Source: Microvirga aerophila (GTDB lineage: Bacteria; Pseudomonadota; Alphaproteobacteria; Rhizobiales; Beijerinckiaceae). Taken from it: DNA of 64,000 bases. Below are positions 25,409-34,669 of this stretch, piece by piece. Where the stretch lies: contig NZ_QOIO01000002.1 of NCBI RefSeq assembly GCF_003332305.1, forward strand, positions 62,001 to 126,000, read 5' to 3'. Each line of letters opens with the position of its first letter. Position 1 is the first letter of the stretch. A program made the translations under genes and the position numbers. Under the pieces are notes generated by a model, which saw nothing but the letters and a program-made list of their open reading frames with translations, had not been told where the DNA came from and did no database searches.

Positions 25409-26689
25409 TTAGTAGAGGCCCAGGAGCTTGATCGGGCCGATGGTCAGAACCGGGAATAGGACGAGCGCCAGGATGGCGGCGGTGAGGATGAGCACTGGAA
25501 CCATCGAGCCCTTGATGACATCTTCAATGGACATCTTGGCCACCTGCGCCACTGCGTAAAGGCATACGCCAACAGGCGGCGTCACCAGGCCCAGCGTGAG
25601 CGTCACCACGGTGACGATCAGGAAATGCATGGGATCAATACCCATCTTCAGGGCCGGCGGCAGCAGCACAGGGATCAGGATGAACATGGCCGCGATGGCA
25701 TCCATGAACATTCCGACCACGATGAGGAACAGGAAGATCAGGAACAGCGCCATCGTCGGGCCGGTGCTGATGCTGGACAGGAACTCGGCAACCTGCACCG
25801 GCAGTCCGTCGAAGGCAAACACCCAGGCAGCGAGCTTTGCGGTCGCGGCGATGAACAGGATCGTGCCGGAGGCTCGCGCCGTCTCGACTAGGATGTTCCA
25901 GATCTCTGACGGAGGAATGCTGCGATAGACGATGACCGACAGGAACATCGTGTAGACCACCGCGATGGCAGCGGCTTCCGTCGGGGTGAAGAAGCCATTC
26001 ACGATGCCGCCGAGCAGGATGACCGGGGTCAGCATCGGGAGGATGGCGCGAAGTCCTGTCGTCACCACCAGGCGGAAATTGAACGGCGTCGGTGGATTGT
26101 AGCCGTGATGCACCGCGTAGAAATGGTTGAACACCATGAACACGAACGCGATGAAAAGGCCCGGGATCAAGCCCGCCACGAGCAGGGTTCCAATGGACAC
26201 ATTCGCGATGGAGCCTGCGATCACCACCAGGATGGACGGCGGGATAATAGACGACAGCGTGGAGGTGACTAGCGTCATGCCGACAGCATAGCCCTTAGGG
26301 AACCCATGCCGCTCCATAGCCTTGATCTCGATCGCGCCGACGGACGCAATGTCGGCCACGGACGATCCAGAGATGCCGCCGAAGATGACGGAGGAAACCA
26401 CGTTCACGTGGCCGAGACCGCCCGGCATCCAGCCAACGATCGCCTCAGCGAAGTCGAAGATACGCTCCGCCACGCGCCCCCGCTCCATGAAGTGCCCGAC
26501 CAGAATGAAAAGCGGCACCGCCACGAGCAGGAACGAGTTCATCGCCGAGAACATGCTCTGCGACAAAAGATCGATGGGCGTCGAGGTGAACATCGTGATG
26601 ACCGCGACGCTGGCAAGGCCAAGCGCCACCGCCAATGGAACGCCGAGAGCGGACAATCCGAGGAATAGCAGAAGAAGCGCGATGCTCAC
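25409..26689 (-). CDS. dctM: TRAP transporter large permease, DctM type
   Basis: A 426-residue polytopic membrane protein with about 12 hydrophobic helices. DctM motifs are ALGLASVAVITMF, LVAVPLFILVGHFMERG, GISGSSVADIASVG, and TPPVGVCLYAVAQVAKM near the end. The frame reads further upstream into dctQ, but I start at the GTG at 26689, just after the dctQ stop TGA, with AAAGG 9 bases before it. The TTG inside the dctQ stop (TTGA) is an alternative start. Confidence 0.88.
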   Translation of the reverse strand: MSIALLLLFLGLSALGVPLAVALGLASVAVITMFTSTPIDLLSQSMFSAMNSFLLVAVPLFILVGHFMERGRVAERIFDFAEAIVGWMPGGLGHVNVVSSVIFGGISGSSVADIASVGAIEIKAMERHGFPKGYAVGMTLVTSTLSSIIPPSILVVIAGSIANVSIGTLLVAGLIPGLFIAFVFMVFNHFYAVHHGYNPPTPFNFRLVVTTGLRAILPMLTPVILLGGIVNGFFTPTEAAAIAVVYTMFLSVIVYRSIPPSEIWNILVETARASGTILFIAATAKLAAWVFAFDGLPVQVAEFLSSISTGPTMALFLIFLFLIVVGMFMDAIAAMFILIPVLLPPALKMGIDPMHFLIVTVVTLTLGLVTPPVGVCLYAVAQVAKMSIEDVIKGSMVPVLILTAAILALVLFPVLTIGPIKLLGLY

Positions 26690-26691
26690 GG

Positions 26692-27243
26692 TCAATGACC
26701 TTTCGAAACAAACACGTCGGGTTCGTCCAGGTCCACCTGGGGCGGAATACCGACCTCGGGCAGTGCGATGAGATTGCGGCTCGACTTCAGCGATTCCAGG
26801 ATGGCCAGAATGGCGAGCACAGCCGAGATCGGCAGGATCAGGCCGATGATCCACATGGGAATGGGAAGCGTCGCCGTCTCCTCGTTCATCATGATCTGTT
26901 GGCGAACGAGACTGATGCCCGTCCATCCCATGAGAACGAAGAACAAAATGGAAGAACTGACGTAAATCGGAACCGCCAGCCGCCGGAACAGGCGGGGCAC
27001 TGCAGCGATGAACACGACGACGCGAGCACTCTCGACGGTGCGAAAGCCCGCTGCCAATCCAAGAAAGACCATCCAGACGAAAAGATAGCGAGTCGCTTCC
27101 TCGGACCAGGACACGGGCACGCCCAGCAGGCGGGTCACGACCTGAGTAAGGACCACGATGAGAATGCCGGCGGCCGTCGCCCCCGCCGCAAAATCGGCGC
27201 TGAGCTTGACGAACCTGCCAAGAAGAGACGGTTTATGAGCCAT
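26692..27243 (-). CDS. dctQ: TRAP transporter small permease, DctQ type
   Basis: A 183-residue membrane protein with four hydrophobic helices. DctQ features are FAAGATAAGILIVVLTQVV, the LLGVPVSWSEEATRYLFVW motif and the later FFVLMGWTGISLV. It lies 68 bases after dctP, with a strong hairpin in the gap, and runs directly into dctM. It completes a DctPQM importer for a carboxylate or sugar acid, driven by a sodium gradient. Confidence 0.87.
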   Translation of the reverse strand: MAHKPSLLGRFVKLSADFAAGATAAGILIVVLTQVVTRLLGVPVSWSEEATRYLFVWMVFLGLAAGFRTVESARVVVFIAAVPRLFRRLAVPIYVSSSILFFVLMGWTGISLVRQQIMMNEETATLPIPMWIIGLILPISAVLAILAILESLKSSRNLIALPEVGIPPQVDLDEPDVFVSKGH

Positions 27244-27268
27244 GGGACGTCAACTTCCGAATGAAGAT

Positions 27269-27290
27269 GCTGGCCGCGCATGCGGCCAGC
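27269..27290 (-). promoter_or_regulatory. Intercistronic hairpin between dctP and dctQ
   Basis: GCTGGCCGC (27269-27277) and GCGGCCAGC (27282-27290) form a perfect 9-bp GC-rich stem with a 4-base loop. No T-run follows. It probably stabilises the dctP message or partly ends transcription, giving excess binding protein over membrane components. Confidence 0.55.
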
Positions 27291-27311
27291 TCTCTTGGAG
27301 GATGTCTGTCT

Positions 27312-28310
27312 TTACTGCTTGCCGACGGCCGCGATGGTGCGGTCGAAGAAGGACTGGTCCTTCACCAGTTTAGCGAAGGTCGGGAACAGCTCCTTGGCGA
27401 CGTCGGCAAAAGCCTTCTGCTGCTCGGGCGTCAGGCGCTCCACCTTCATGCCCTTCTCGCTGAGCGTCGCGATTGAGCGGCCCTCATCGGCGGCGTCGTT
27501 CTCCACCTTCCAGGCTTCGGCCTCCGTGGCTGCCTGCCTGACGGCGTTCTTCTGGTCCTCGGGAAGCGCGTTGTACTTGGCGGGGTTGATCGCCAGCACC
27601 CAGCCGTCCGCCATGTGGTTCGTCATGGTCACATGGGACTGCACTTCATAGAACTTGGCCGTGACCGGGATGTTGATCGGGTTTTCCTGCCCGTCGATCA
27701 CCTTGAGCTGCAGAGCGTTATAGACCTCAGCGAACGCCATTGGCGTCGGAGCCGCGCCCATCTTCTTGAAGAACTCGACCCAGAGCGGGTTGTTGGGGAC
27801 GCGGAATTTCAGACCGCTGAGATCCTGCGGGCTAAGAATGGGCTTACGGGAATTCGTCATCTGGCGGAAGGGACGCGGCCACATGCCAAGGCCCTTGATA
27901 CCGATCTTTTCCAGATCGGCGGTGAGTTCCTGCCCCATCGGGCCAGACAGATAGGACCGAAGCTGCCCAAGGTCGCTGAAGAGATAGGGGACGGAAATCG
28001 CCGTGAATTTCGGATTGAAATTCGCATAGAGCGATGTCGACAGCAGCAGCATGTCGAGGGAGCCCCCCGCGAGTTGCTTTACGGCCGCCGAAGGATCACC
28101 GCCGTAGAGAGTGCCGTTCGGGAAAACCTTAACCGTGACCTTGCCCCCGGTCTTCTGCGACACGAGTTCAGCGAACTTGTTGGCCGCAAGCGTGATCTCG
28201 GAATTGTCCGGGTCCGGTGTCGAAAGCGTGAACGTCGTCTGGGCGCTCGCCGCCGTCGCGATCATCATCATCGCAGCCGTCGCAACACCCTGAATCACTG
28301 ATTTCAGCAT
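27312..28310 (-). CDS. dctP: TRAP transporter periplasmic binding protein, DctP type
   Basis: A 332-residue secreted binding protein. The signal peptide ends at about ATAASA. DctP hallmarks are LPEDQ-type helices, the ligand Arg/Asn segment VPNNPLWVEFFKKMGAAPTP, and VIDGQENP near residue 195. The ATG lies just downstream of two operator palindromes (28334-28346, 28377-28389), making it the first gene of the block. A second, unlinked DctP-type gene is at 33659. Confidence 0.9.
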   Translation of the reverse strand: MLKSVIQGVATAAMMMIATAASAQTTFTLSTPDPDNSEITLAANKFAELVSQKTGGKVTVKVFPNGTLYGGDPSAAVKQLAGGSLDMLLLSTSLYANFNPKFTAISVPYLFSDLGQLRSYLSGPMGQELTADLEKIGIKGLGMWPRPFRQMTNSRKPILSPQDLSGLKFRVPNNPLWVEFFKKMGAAPTPMAFAEVYNALQLKVIDGQENPINIPVTAKFYEVQSHVTMTNHMADGWVLAINPAKYNALPEDQKNAVRQAATEAEAWKVENDAADEGRSIATLSEKGMKVERLTPEQQKAFADVAKELFPTFAKLVKDQSFFDRTIAAVGKQ

Positions 28311-28333
28311 TCTCGTCTCCTCCTAGTTGGTTA

Positions 28334-28389
28334 TTGGTTATGCCAATACGCTAGCGAAACGCTTAGGACCTGACAAGTGGTATAACCAA
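28334..28389. promoter_or_regulatory. Paired operators TTGGT-N3-(A/G)CCAA, promoter of dctP
   Basis: Two palindromes lie upstream of dctP. Site 3 core TTGGT-TAT-GCCAA is at 28334-28346, and site 4 core GTGGT-ATA-ACCAA is at 28377-28389; each has one mismatch in an arm. Centres are 43 bases apart, almost the same spacing as the aldolase-promoter pair. The rest of 28390-28592 holds nothing recognisable. Confidence 0.65.
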
Positions 28390-28592
28390 TTTCGGACTAT
28401 CGACCATCGTCGACTATCCTTTTGCCCCAAAGGCCCGGTTCGGGTGGGCAAGTCTTCTGGCGATAGTCATGATGGCATGAGCAGGGTGCGAAAGAACGGC
28501 AGAAGAACAGTGGGCGACGCGTCCCGTGCGATACGGCAAAGCTTCGCGGTGTTCGTTCACAGTGCATCATTCGGCGGACGAACGAGCCGTTG

Positions 28593-29834
28593 CTATCGTA
28601 TGACGATGGCTCTGAAATCGTTCACGTTGGTAAGGGTTGGGCCGGTCACGATCAGCCGGTCGAGGGCAGCAAAGGCCGAGTAGGCGTCGTTGTTGGCAAG
28701 ATGAAGGACGAGATCGACCCCCTTGGCGGACGCAGCCTCGAAGAAGGCGGCGTCGATCCAAGCGCCGGCGTTGTCCTCCGAGCCATCGATCCCGTCGGTA
28801 TCGCACGCAAGAGCCGAGATCGAAGCCTCGTCCCGTAACGCGAGCGCCAGGGCGAGGAGAAATTCTGCATTGCGACCGCCCCGGCCCTTTCCCCGAACCG
28901 TAACGGTCGTCTCTCCGCCTGAAATGAGCACGCAGGGTTTCGCGACGGGATCATCATAAAGAACGACGGACCGCGAAATTCCGGCCAGAACCGTTGCTAC
29001 TTCGCGGGCCTCTCCCTCAATCGCGTCGCCGAGAACGAGCGGGTTGAGACCAAGCTCCCGGGCCTTGTCGGCTGCCGCCACAAGGGCTGATCGGGGCGTC
29101 GCGATCATATGCACCTCTCCAGGGGGAGCCGCATCCATGGCGGCATTGGCCCGAATCGCCGTCTCGATCTTCTCGGAGACGGGGATGCCATAGGCCTTCA
29201 GCTCCCGAAGCACGACTTCAGGATCGGCAATGTCGGGAATCGTCGGTCCCGAGCCCACAACCGCCGGATCATCGCCTGGGACATCCGAGATGATGTAGGT
29301 GACGAGCCTTGCCGGAGCGACGGCCGCCGCAAGCCGTCCGCCTTTGATGGACGACAATGCCCGGCGTGCCCGGTTCATGACCGTGATCGGCGCTCCTGAT
29401 TTCAGAAGGTGTCGGTTGATCTCCTGCTTGTCGGCCAGGGTGAGGCCGGGGGCGGGAAGGGTGAGAAGCGAGGACGCGCCGCCCGACATGAGGCAGATGA
29501 CGAGATCATCCGGCCCAGCGGATTGGGCGAGTGCGAGAATCCGCTCGGCGGCCCTGAGACCTGCCTCATCCGGAACCGGGTGCGCGGCCTCGACCACCTC
29601 TATGAACTGGGTCGGCGCGGCATGCCCGTATCGCGTAACCACCAGGCCTTCACAAGGACGCCCCCACTCCACCTCGAAGGCCCGCGCCATGGAGCCGGCA
29701 GCCTTGCCGGCACCGATGACAATAGTGCGCCCTTTCGGAGCAGCCGGCAGACGGGCCGAAAACTTTCCGTCTGGACCTGCAGCCAACGAAGCCGCTGCAA
29801 AAAGCTCCCGCAGGACCTGCTCGTCACTCACCAT
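28593..29834 (-). CDS. Glycerate 2-kinase (MOFRL/DUF4147 family)
   Basis: A 413-residue class II glycerate kinase (TtuD/GckA type) expected to make 2-phosphoglycerate. The N-terminal DUF4147 domain contains IVIGAGKAAGSMA and LMSGGASSLLTLP. The C-terminal MOFRL domain contains LISGGETTVTVRGKGRGGRNAEF and ACDTDGIDG. The frame is open to 30098, but GAGG lies 6 bases before this ATG. It suits the tail of tartronate-semialdehyde or hydroxypyruvate metabolism, for example with the dehydrogenase at 43582. It is divergent from pgi. Confidence 0.9.
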   Translation of the reverse strand: MVSDEQVLRELFAAASLAAGPDGKFSARLPAAPKGRTIVIGAGKAAGSMARAFEVEWGRPCEGLVVTRYGHAAPTQFIEVVEAAHPVPDEAGLRAAERILALAQSAGPDDLVICLMSGGASSLLTLPAPGLTLADKQEINRHLLKSGAPITVMNRARRALSSIKGGRLAAAVAPARLVTYIISDVPGDDPAVVGSGPTIPDIADPEVVLRELKAYGIPVSEKIETAIRANAAMDAAPPGEVHMIATPRSALVAAADKARELGLNPLVLGDAIEGEAREVATVLAGISRSVVLYDDPVAKPCVLISGGETTVTVRGKGRGGRNAEFLLALALALRDEASISALACDTDGIDGSEDNAGAWIDAAFFEAASAKGVDLVLHLANNDAYSAFAALDRLIVTGPTLTNVNDFRAIVIR

Positions 29835-30039
29835 GTGAACCTCTTCACCTGAACCGGGGCATATGCTTAGGATGAGCGACGCTCGTCGGCAAATCCAAAG
29901 CGTCAGGAGCCCGCTTCCGCGACCGGAGACGACAAATACCCACCGGCGGCGAGGATGACGAGGTCGCTCAAGCTGGCCTCCGGACGGTCCGTGCCCTAAC
30001 ATCCATCCGGAACAATTTCTTGGGCTGGACCACAACCTG

Positions 30040-31683
30040 ATGACGACGACGACCGCCTCACCGGCTTGGCAGGCGCTGCAAGCGCACTCCGAGACCATTC
30101 GAAAGCTGCACCTGCGCGATCTGTTTGCACAGGATCCGGAACGTTTCGAGCGCCTCTCCGTCCGGCTCGGCGATCTTCTCCTCGATTATTCCAAGCATCG
30201 CGTTACGACGGAGACCATGGAGCTCCTGCTCGATCTGGCGCGGTTCGCCGATGTGGAGCGGTGGCGGGACAAGATGTTCTCAGGCGAGAAGATCAACTCC
30301 ACCGAGAACCGCGCGGTCCTGCACGTTGCTTTGCGCAACCGATCCGGCAAGCCGATCGTCGTCGACGGTCGCGATGTCATGCCGGGGGTCGAAGGTGTGC
30401 TGGGGAGAATGCGTGACTTCTCCGAGCGTGTCAGGAGCGGCGCTTGGCGTGGAGCGACAGGCGAGGCCATTACGGACATCGTCAATATCGGGATCGGCGG
30501 TTCGGACCTTGGACCCCTGATGGTCTGCGAGGCCTTGAAGCCCTATCAGCGGCCAGACTTGCGGCCGCATTTCGTGTCCAACGTCGATGCGGCGCATCTT
30601 ACCCACACAATCAGCCGTCTCGACCCGGCGCGAACGTTGTTCATCGTCGCATCGAAAACCTTCACGACCCAGGAAACCATGACCAATGCGGCCAGCGCGC
30701 GGGCCTGGCTGACGGACGCCCTGGGTGAGGATGCGGTGGCCAAACACTTCGTGGCCGTCTCCACCAATGCGGCCGAAGTGGCGCGGTTCGGCATCGACAC
30801 GGCCAACATGTTCGAATTCTGGGATTGGGTCGGCGGTCGATACAGCCTCTGGTCGGCCATCGGCCTGCCGATCGTGCTGGCGGTCGGCTTCGAGCGATTC
30901 CTTGAGCTGCTCGAAGGTGCGCATGCCATGGACGAGCATTTTCAAACCGCTCCGCTCGACCAGAACCTGCCGGTCATCATGGGTCTTCTCGGTGTTTGGT
31001 ATCGCAACTTCCTGGGCGCCTCGACCGTGGCGCTCATTCCTTACGATCAGCATCTCAGTCGGTTCGCCGCCTACTTCCAACAAGGCGACATGGAGAGCAA
31101 CGGCAAGTTCGTCCGTCGCGATGGCACGCGCGTCGATTACGCCACCGGTCCCATCATCTGGGGCGAGCCCGGCACGAACGGCCAACATGCCTTCTTCCAG
31201 CTCCTCCATCAGGGCACAGAGCTGATTCCAGCGGATTTCATGGCGGCGGCCCAAAGCCAGACGCCCATGAGGGACCACCACGACAAGCTGCTCGCCAACT
31301 TTCTGGCGCAGACCGAAGCCCTTGCGTTCGGAAAAACCGAGGCCGAAGCAAGATCCGAACTGGAGAAGAAGGGCCTGTCAGGCGAAGCCCTGGCGGCCCT
31401 GCTGCCGCATAAGATTTTTGAAGGCAACCGGCCGACGACCTCGATCCTTTATGAGAGGCTGACGCCTCACAGGCTCGGCTCCCTGATTGCGCTCTACGAG
31501 CACAAGATCTTCGTCCAAGGCATCGTCTGGGGGATCAACAGCTTCGACCAATGGGGCGTCGAATTGGGCAAGGAGTTGGCCTCTCGCATATTGCCTGAGT
31601 TGGACGGCGATGAACCGATCACGACCCACGACAGCTCGACAAATGGCCTGATCAATCATTTCAAGCATCTGCGTAGAGGTTAG
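30040..31683 (+). CDS. pgi: Glucose-6-phosphate isomerase
   Basis: 547 residues, normal length for the bacterial enzyme, interconverting glucose-6-P and fructose-6-P. Both PROSITE-type PGI signatures are present: [16 protein letters not shown] (about residue 265) and [17 protein letters not shown] (about 490). The catalytic Glu region ([13 protein letters not shown]) and the base His (ARPTT-like [13 protein letters not shown]) are intact. A core metabolic gene, convergent with the PPC-domain gene, with no clear functional link to its neighbours. Confidence 0.97.
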   Translation: MTTTTASPAWQALQAHSETIRKLHLRDLFAQDPERFERLSVRLGDLLLDYSKHRVTTETMELLLDLARFADVERWRDKMFSGEKINSTENRAVLHVALRNRSGKPIVVDGRDVMPGVEGVLGRMRDFSERVRSGAWRGATGEAITDIVNIGIGGSDLGPLMVCEALKPYQRPDLRPHFVSNVDAAHLTHTISRLDPARTLFIVASKTFTTQETMTNAASARAWLTDALGEDAVAKHFVAVSTNAAEVARFGIDTANMFEFWDWVGGRYSLWSAIGLPIVLAVGFERFLELLEGAHAMDEHFQTAPLDQNLPVIMGLLGVWYRNFLGASTVALIPYDQHLSRFAAYFQQGDMESNGKFVRRDGTRVDYATGPIIWGEPGTNGQHAFFQLLHQGTELIPADFMAAAQSQTPMRDHHDKLLANFLAQTEALAFGKTEAEARSELEKKGLSGEALAALLPHKIFEGNRPTTSILYERLTPHRLGSLIALYEHKIFVQGIVWGINSFDQWGVELGKELASRILPELDGDEPITTHDSSTNGLINHFKHLRRG

Positions 31684-31733
31684 GCGTTTCTATATTTCAT
31701 GGACGGGAATTTTACAGGAGACCGACGATCCAT

Positions 31734-32606
31734 TCACGCGGGGCCAGCGTCCTGTTCGATTGCCTCGATCACCAATTCAAAGGTGACACAGACAGGATTG
31801 TCGCCTCTTAAAATCTCTCCCGAGAAGATCCGGCCATCCATGTCGACGACATCGATCTCAAGCCGGGCCCGAGGTTGACCGTCGACCCTCGCCACGGTGC
31901 CCCTCCGGATCAGTACCTCCGTCGCGTACGATTTGACAAAACTTCCACCGACGAAGTGGACCTCGTTCAAGCTGCCGATACCGAAGACGTTGGCGGCCTG
32001 TATTCCGTGCATTGAACAGATGCTCTCAATCGCTACGCTGACGTCCTCGTTCGGTCGGACCTTTGCGATCAGGGTGCGCTGACCTCCTGCGCCTGCTTGT
32101 CCTCCAGGCGCAGTAACCGGCTCGAAAAGGGTGAAGTTCGTTTCAGCGTCGGGGATTGCTTGGAATGCGGCGTCTTTCATGCCGATTCCCGTAACCTCGA
32201 TGGGGTCAACGATCTTGGTGTCTCGGGCAAGCATGTGCCCCATGCGCGGCCCCTCGGCGGTGTCCCAGATCCCGTGGCAGTGGATGAACCGCTTTCCGTC
32301 TCGAAAGCCGACGATGGCGCCTGCCCGCACGATCTCCACGGCGCCCTCCGGTTCGAAGGTGGCGCTGTACCACGCTGCATGCAGAGCATCGGGAGACGCA
32401 GCCGGAATCACATACTTGAACGGCTCGAACCGTCCACCTTGCAGGAAGACGAAGCCGCCCATGCAGCCCGCCTCCTCAAAGCCTTTGGTGATTGCCTCAT
32501 CGACCGCACATCCCGGTTCGAGCGTGAAACGCAGCCGAACCGGCGAGCCGCTTACGGCAGCGACGCGCTCGGGGGCAACGGGACCTGGATGAAGAATTTT
32601 CCTCAT
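31734..32606 (-). CDS. Tandem PPC/DUF296-domain protein
   Basis: 290 residues with two PPC-like (DUF296, AT-hook-associated) domains. The first, about 20-150, includes GFVFLQGGRF and the possible metal-binding His set FIHCHGIW and MGHMLARD. The second, about 180-285, includes RTLIAKVRPNEDV and NVFGIGSLNEVHF. No AT-hook is seen. Bacterial PPC proteins are mostly uncharacterised; single-domain versions form trimers. The frame starts at 32624, but GAAGG lies 7 bases before the ATG at 32606. It is probably part of the SDR/ligase block; its role is unknown. Confidence 0.7.
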   Translation of the reverse strand: MRKILHPGPVAPERVAAVSGSPVRLRFTLEPGCAVDEAITKGFEEAGCMGGFVFLQGGRFEPFKYVIPAASPDALHAAWYSATFEPEGAVEIVRAGAIVGFRDGKRFIHCHGIWDTAEGPRMGHMLARDTKIVDPIEVTGIGMKDAAFQAIPDAETNFTLFEPVTAPGGQAGAGGQRTLIAKVRPNEDVSVAIESICSMHGIQAANVFGIGSLNEVHFVGGSFVKSYATEVLIRRGTVARVDGQPRARLEIDVVDMDGRIFSGEILRGDNPVCVTFELVIEAIEQDAGPA

Positions 32607-32747
32607 GATATAGCCTTCAACCATGATTCCGTTGGAAACGGTTGTCGGATGGGACGCACGCCCCTGACTCGCCGCATGGAGCTTCGACGTGTCGGCTGCC
32701 TTGTTCCCGCGACTTGTTATTCTGCGTGATAAACGCGAACACGGCTT

Positions 32748-33551
32748 TCAATGGAACTCGGACACGGCGCAGCTTTGGCCCCCGTCGACCGGAAGGCATA
32801 CCCCTGTAATGAACTGAGCCTCGTCCGAGGCCAGGAAAACGGCCGCGTTGGCAATGTCCCACGCCGTTCCCATTTTGCCAGTCGGAACCGCTGCGTTGCG
32901 CGCCGCCACCATTTCGTCAACGGATGCGTACTGCCCGGAGATCTGCTTGTAGATCAGTGGTGTGTCGATCAATCCCGGCATGATGCAGTTGGCGCGAATG
33001 CCGTTGCGGGCATATTGCATGGCGAGCGCGACGGTCGCCTGGTTCACCGCCGCCTTAGTGGCGTAATACGCAAAGTATGGGTAGCCGGTCCAACGGATAG
33101 CTGCGAGCGAGGAGATGTTGATGATCGCTCCGTGACCCTGTCGCAGCATATGTGGAATGACCGCTTTGGCAGAACGATAGACCGAACCGATATTGAGATT
33201 GAGGGCTGTCTCGAACTTCTCGTCGGTCAGCTCCACCGGGCCGCCCATGTGGGTGACTCCGACGTTGTTGTGGAGAATGTCGATCCGATCGAACGCAGCA
33301 ACAGTCGAGGCAACCGCCTCCGCGACCGAGTTGCTATCGGTCACGTCTGCCGTGATGGCAGCTGCGCTGCCACCTTCGCCCCTGATGATGGCCGCCGTCT
33401 CTTCCGCGGCCTGTTGCGCGAGGTCGATGCAAGCAACGCGGGCGCCTTCCCGCGCGTAGGCTACGGCGGCGGCCTTGCCGTTGCCCCATCCGGGCCCGGA
33501 GGATCCCGCTCCGAACACAATGGCGGTCTTTCCCTTCAGACGATCGACCAT
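32748..33551 (-). CDS. Short-chain dehydrogenase/reductase
   Basis: A 267-residue classical SDR. The NAD(P) motif is VFGAGSSGPGWGNGKA (an unusual long variant of TGxxxGxG); NNVG is at about residue 95. The catalytic Ser is in INISSLAA, and the Tyr-x3-Lys is in YFAYYATKAAVNQA. The C-terminal DGGQS is typical. Starts with ATG behind GGGAG. It lies 107 bases after the TRAP binding-protein gene on the same strand, so they are likely co-transcribed. The substrate is unknown. Confidence 0.88.
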   Translation of the reverse strand: MVDRLKGKTAIVFGAGSSGPGWGNGKAAAVAYAREGARVACIDLAQQAAEETAAIIRGEGGSAAAITADVTDSNSVAEAVASTVAAFDRIDILHNNVGVTHMGGPVELTDEKFETALNLNIGSVYRSAKAVIPHMLRQGHGAIINISSLAAIRWTGYPYFAYYATKAAVNQATVALAMQYARNGIRANCIMPGLIDTPLIYKQISGQYASVDEMVAARNAAVPTGKMGTAWDIANAAVFLASDEAQFITGVCLPVDGGQSCAVSEFH

Positions 33552-33658
33552 GTTTCTCCCTTGAGCGCTGGCTTTGGAGCATGCGCGCTCTTATGGCGGC
33601 GGAAGCGCATCGCTGCCCGACCGCCTGCTGGCAGTCAGGCAGCGATAAGGCATTGCGA

Positions 33659-34669
33659 TCAGCTCAGGGTGCTGCCCACCGATTTCTCGAGGATAGCCCA
33701 TGCTTCATCGCCGTACTTCTTCTTCCACTCCGCATAGAACCCGGCTTTGCGAAGCGCTTCACGGAATGGTCCGGCTTCCGGCTCGTTGAACGCCATGCCC
33801 TTGGACACGAGTTCGTCCTTGAGCCCGGCATTCAATTTCGCGACATCGGCGCGCTCGGAGACGGCAGCCTCGTTGAGGTGCTTCGCGACGACCGTGCGTA
33901 GATTTTCAGGGAGGCGTTCCCAGGACCGGCGATTTGCCAGGAACCAGAACCCGTCCCACATGTGGTTCGTCATGGAGCAGAATTTCTGAACCTCGAACAG
34001 CTTCGCGGTCGAGATGATCGCAAGGGGATTTTCCTGCCCGTCGACCACCTTCGTCTGCAAAGCCGTGTAAACTTCCGCGAAATTGATGCTGGCGGGCGAG
34101 GATCCGAATGCGGAGAACATCGACGTCCAGAGAGGGCTGACCGGAACGCGGATCTTGAATCCCTTCAAATCCTCTGGAGTCTGGATTGGCTTGTTGGAGC
34201 TCGTGATTTGCCGGAAGCCGTTGTCCCAGATCTTGTCCATCACGACGAGGTTGGCCTTGGAGATCTGGCCACGGACGTAGGCGCCGAGCTCGCCATCCAT
34301 CGCCTTCCAGACGGCATCGTAGTTGGGGAATGCGAAACCGATGCCGCTCAAGGAGGCGTTGGGCACGAGCGTGGACAGGATCAGCGGAGACAAAGTGAAG
34401 AACTCGACGCCGCCGGACCTGACCTGGCTCAGCATGTCCGTATCGGAGCCGAGCTGGTTGTTGGGAAAAATCTGGATCTCGACCCGACCGCCGGTTTCCT
34501 GCTTGATCCTGTCCGCAGCTTCCTTCGCGCGAAGGTTCATGGGATGCGCCGCAGGCAGGTTGTTGGCGTACTTGTAGGTAAACTCGGCTGATTGGGCACG
34601 AGCCCCGAAGCCGCTCACCAGCGCCGCAGAGGCTGCGCCTTGCAGGATCGTCCGGCGTGAAATGATCAT
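33659..34669 (-). CDS. Orphan TRAP-transporter binding protein (DctP type)
   Basis: A 336-residue binding protein with a twin-arginine-like leader (ISRRTILQGAAS), so export may be by Tat. DctP features are ANNLPAAHPMNLRAK, VPVSPLWTSMFSAFG and VVDGQENP. No dctQ or dctM lies beside it, so it must use permeases encoded elsewhere or act as a sensor-type binding protein. GGGAGAGAAAC precedes the ATG at 34669. It is divergent from the IclR regulator at 35114, with two palindromes between them. Confidence 0.85.
   Translation of the reverse strand: MIISRRTILQGAASAALVSGFGARAQSAEFTYKYANNLPAAHPMNLRAKEAADRIKQETGGRVEIQIFPNNQLGSDTDMLSQVRSGGVEFFTLSPLILSTLVPNASLSGIGFAFPNYDAVWKAMDGELGAYVRGQISKANLVVMDKIWDNGFRQITSSNKPIQTPEDLKGFKIRVPVSPLWTSMFSAFGSSPASINFAEVYTALQTKVVDGQENPLAIISTAKLFEVQKFCSMTNHMWDGFWFLANRRSWERLPENLRTVVAKHLNEAAVSERADVAKLNAGLKDELVSKGMAFNEPEAGPFREALRKAGFYAEWKKKYGDEAWAILEKSVGSTLS

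Noticed and set aside
25409-26926. N-terminal extension of DctM into dctQ
   Set aside because: The extra 79 codons are out-of-frame dctQ sequence; the DctM fold begins at the GTG at 26689.
30006-30030. GGAAC upstream of pgi considered as an EcfG promoter
   Set aside because: The 16-17 base position reads CCAC/CACA rather than CGTT.
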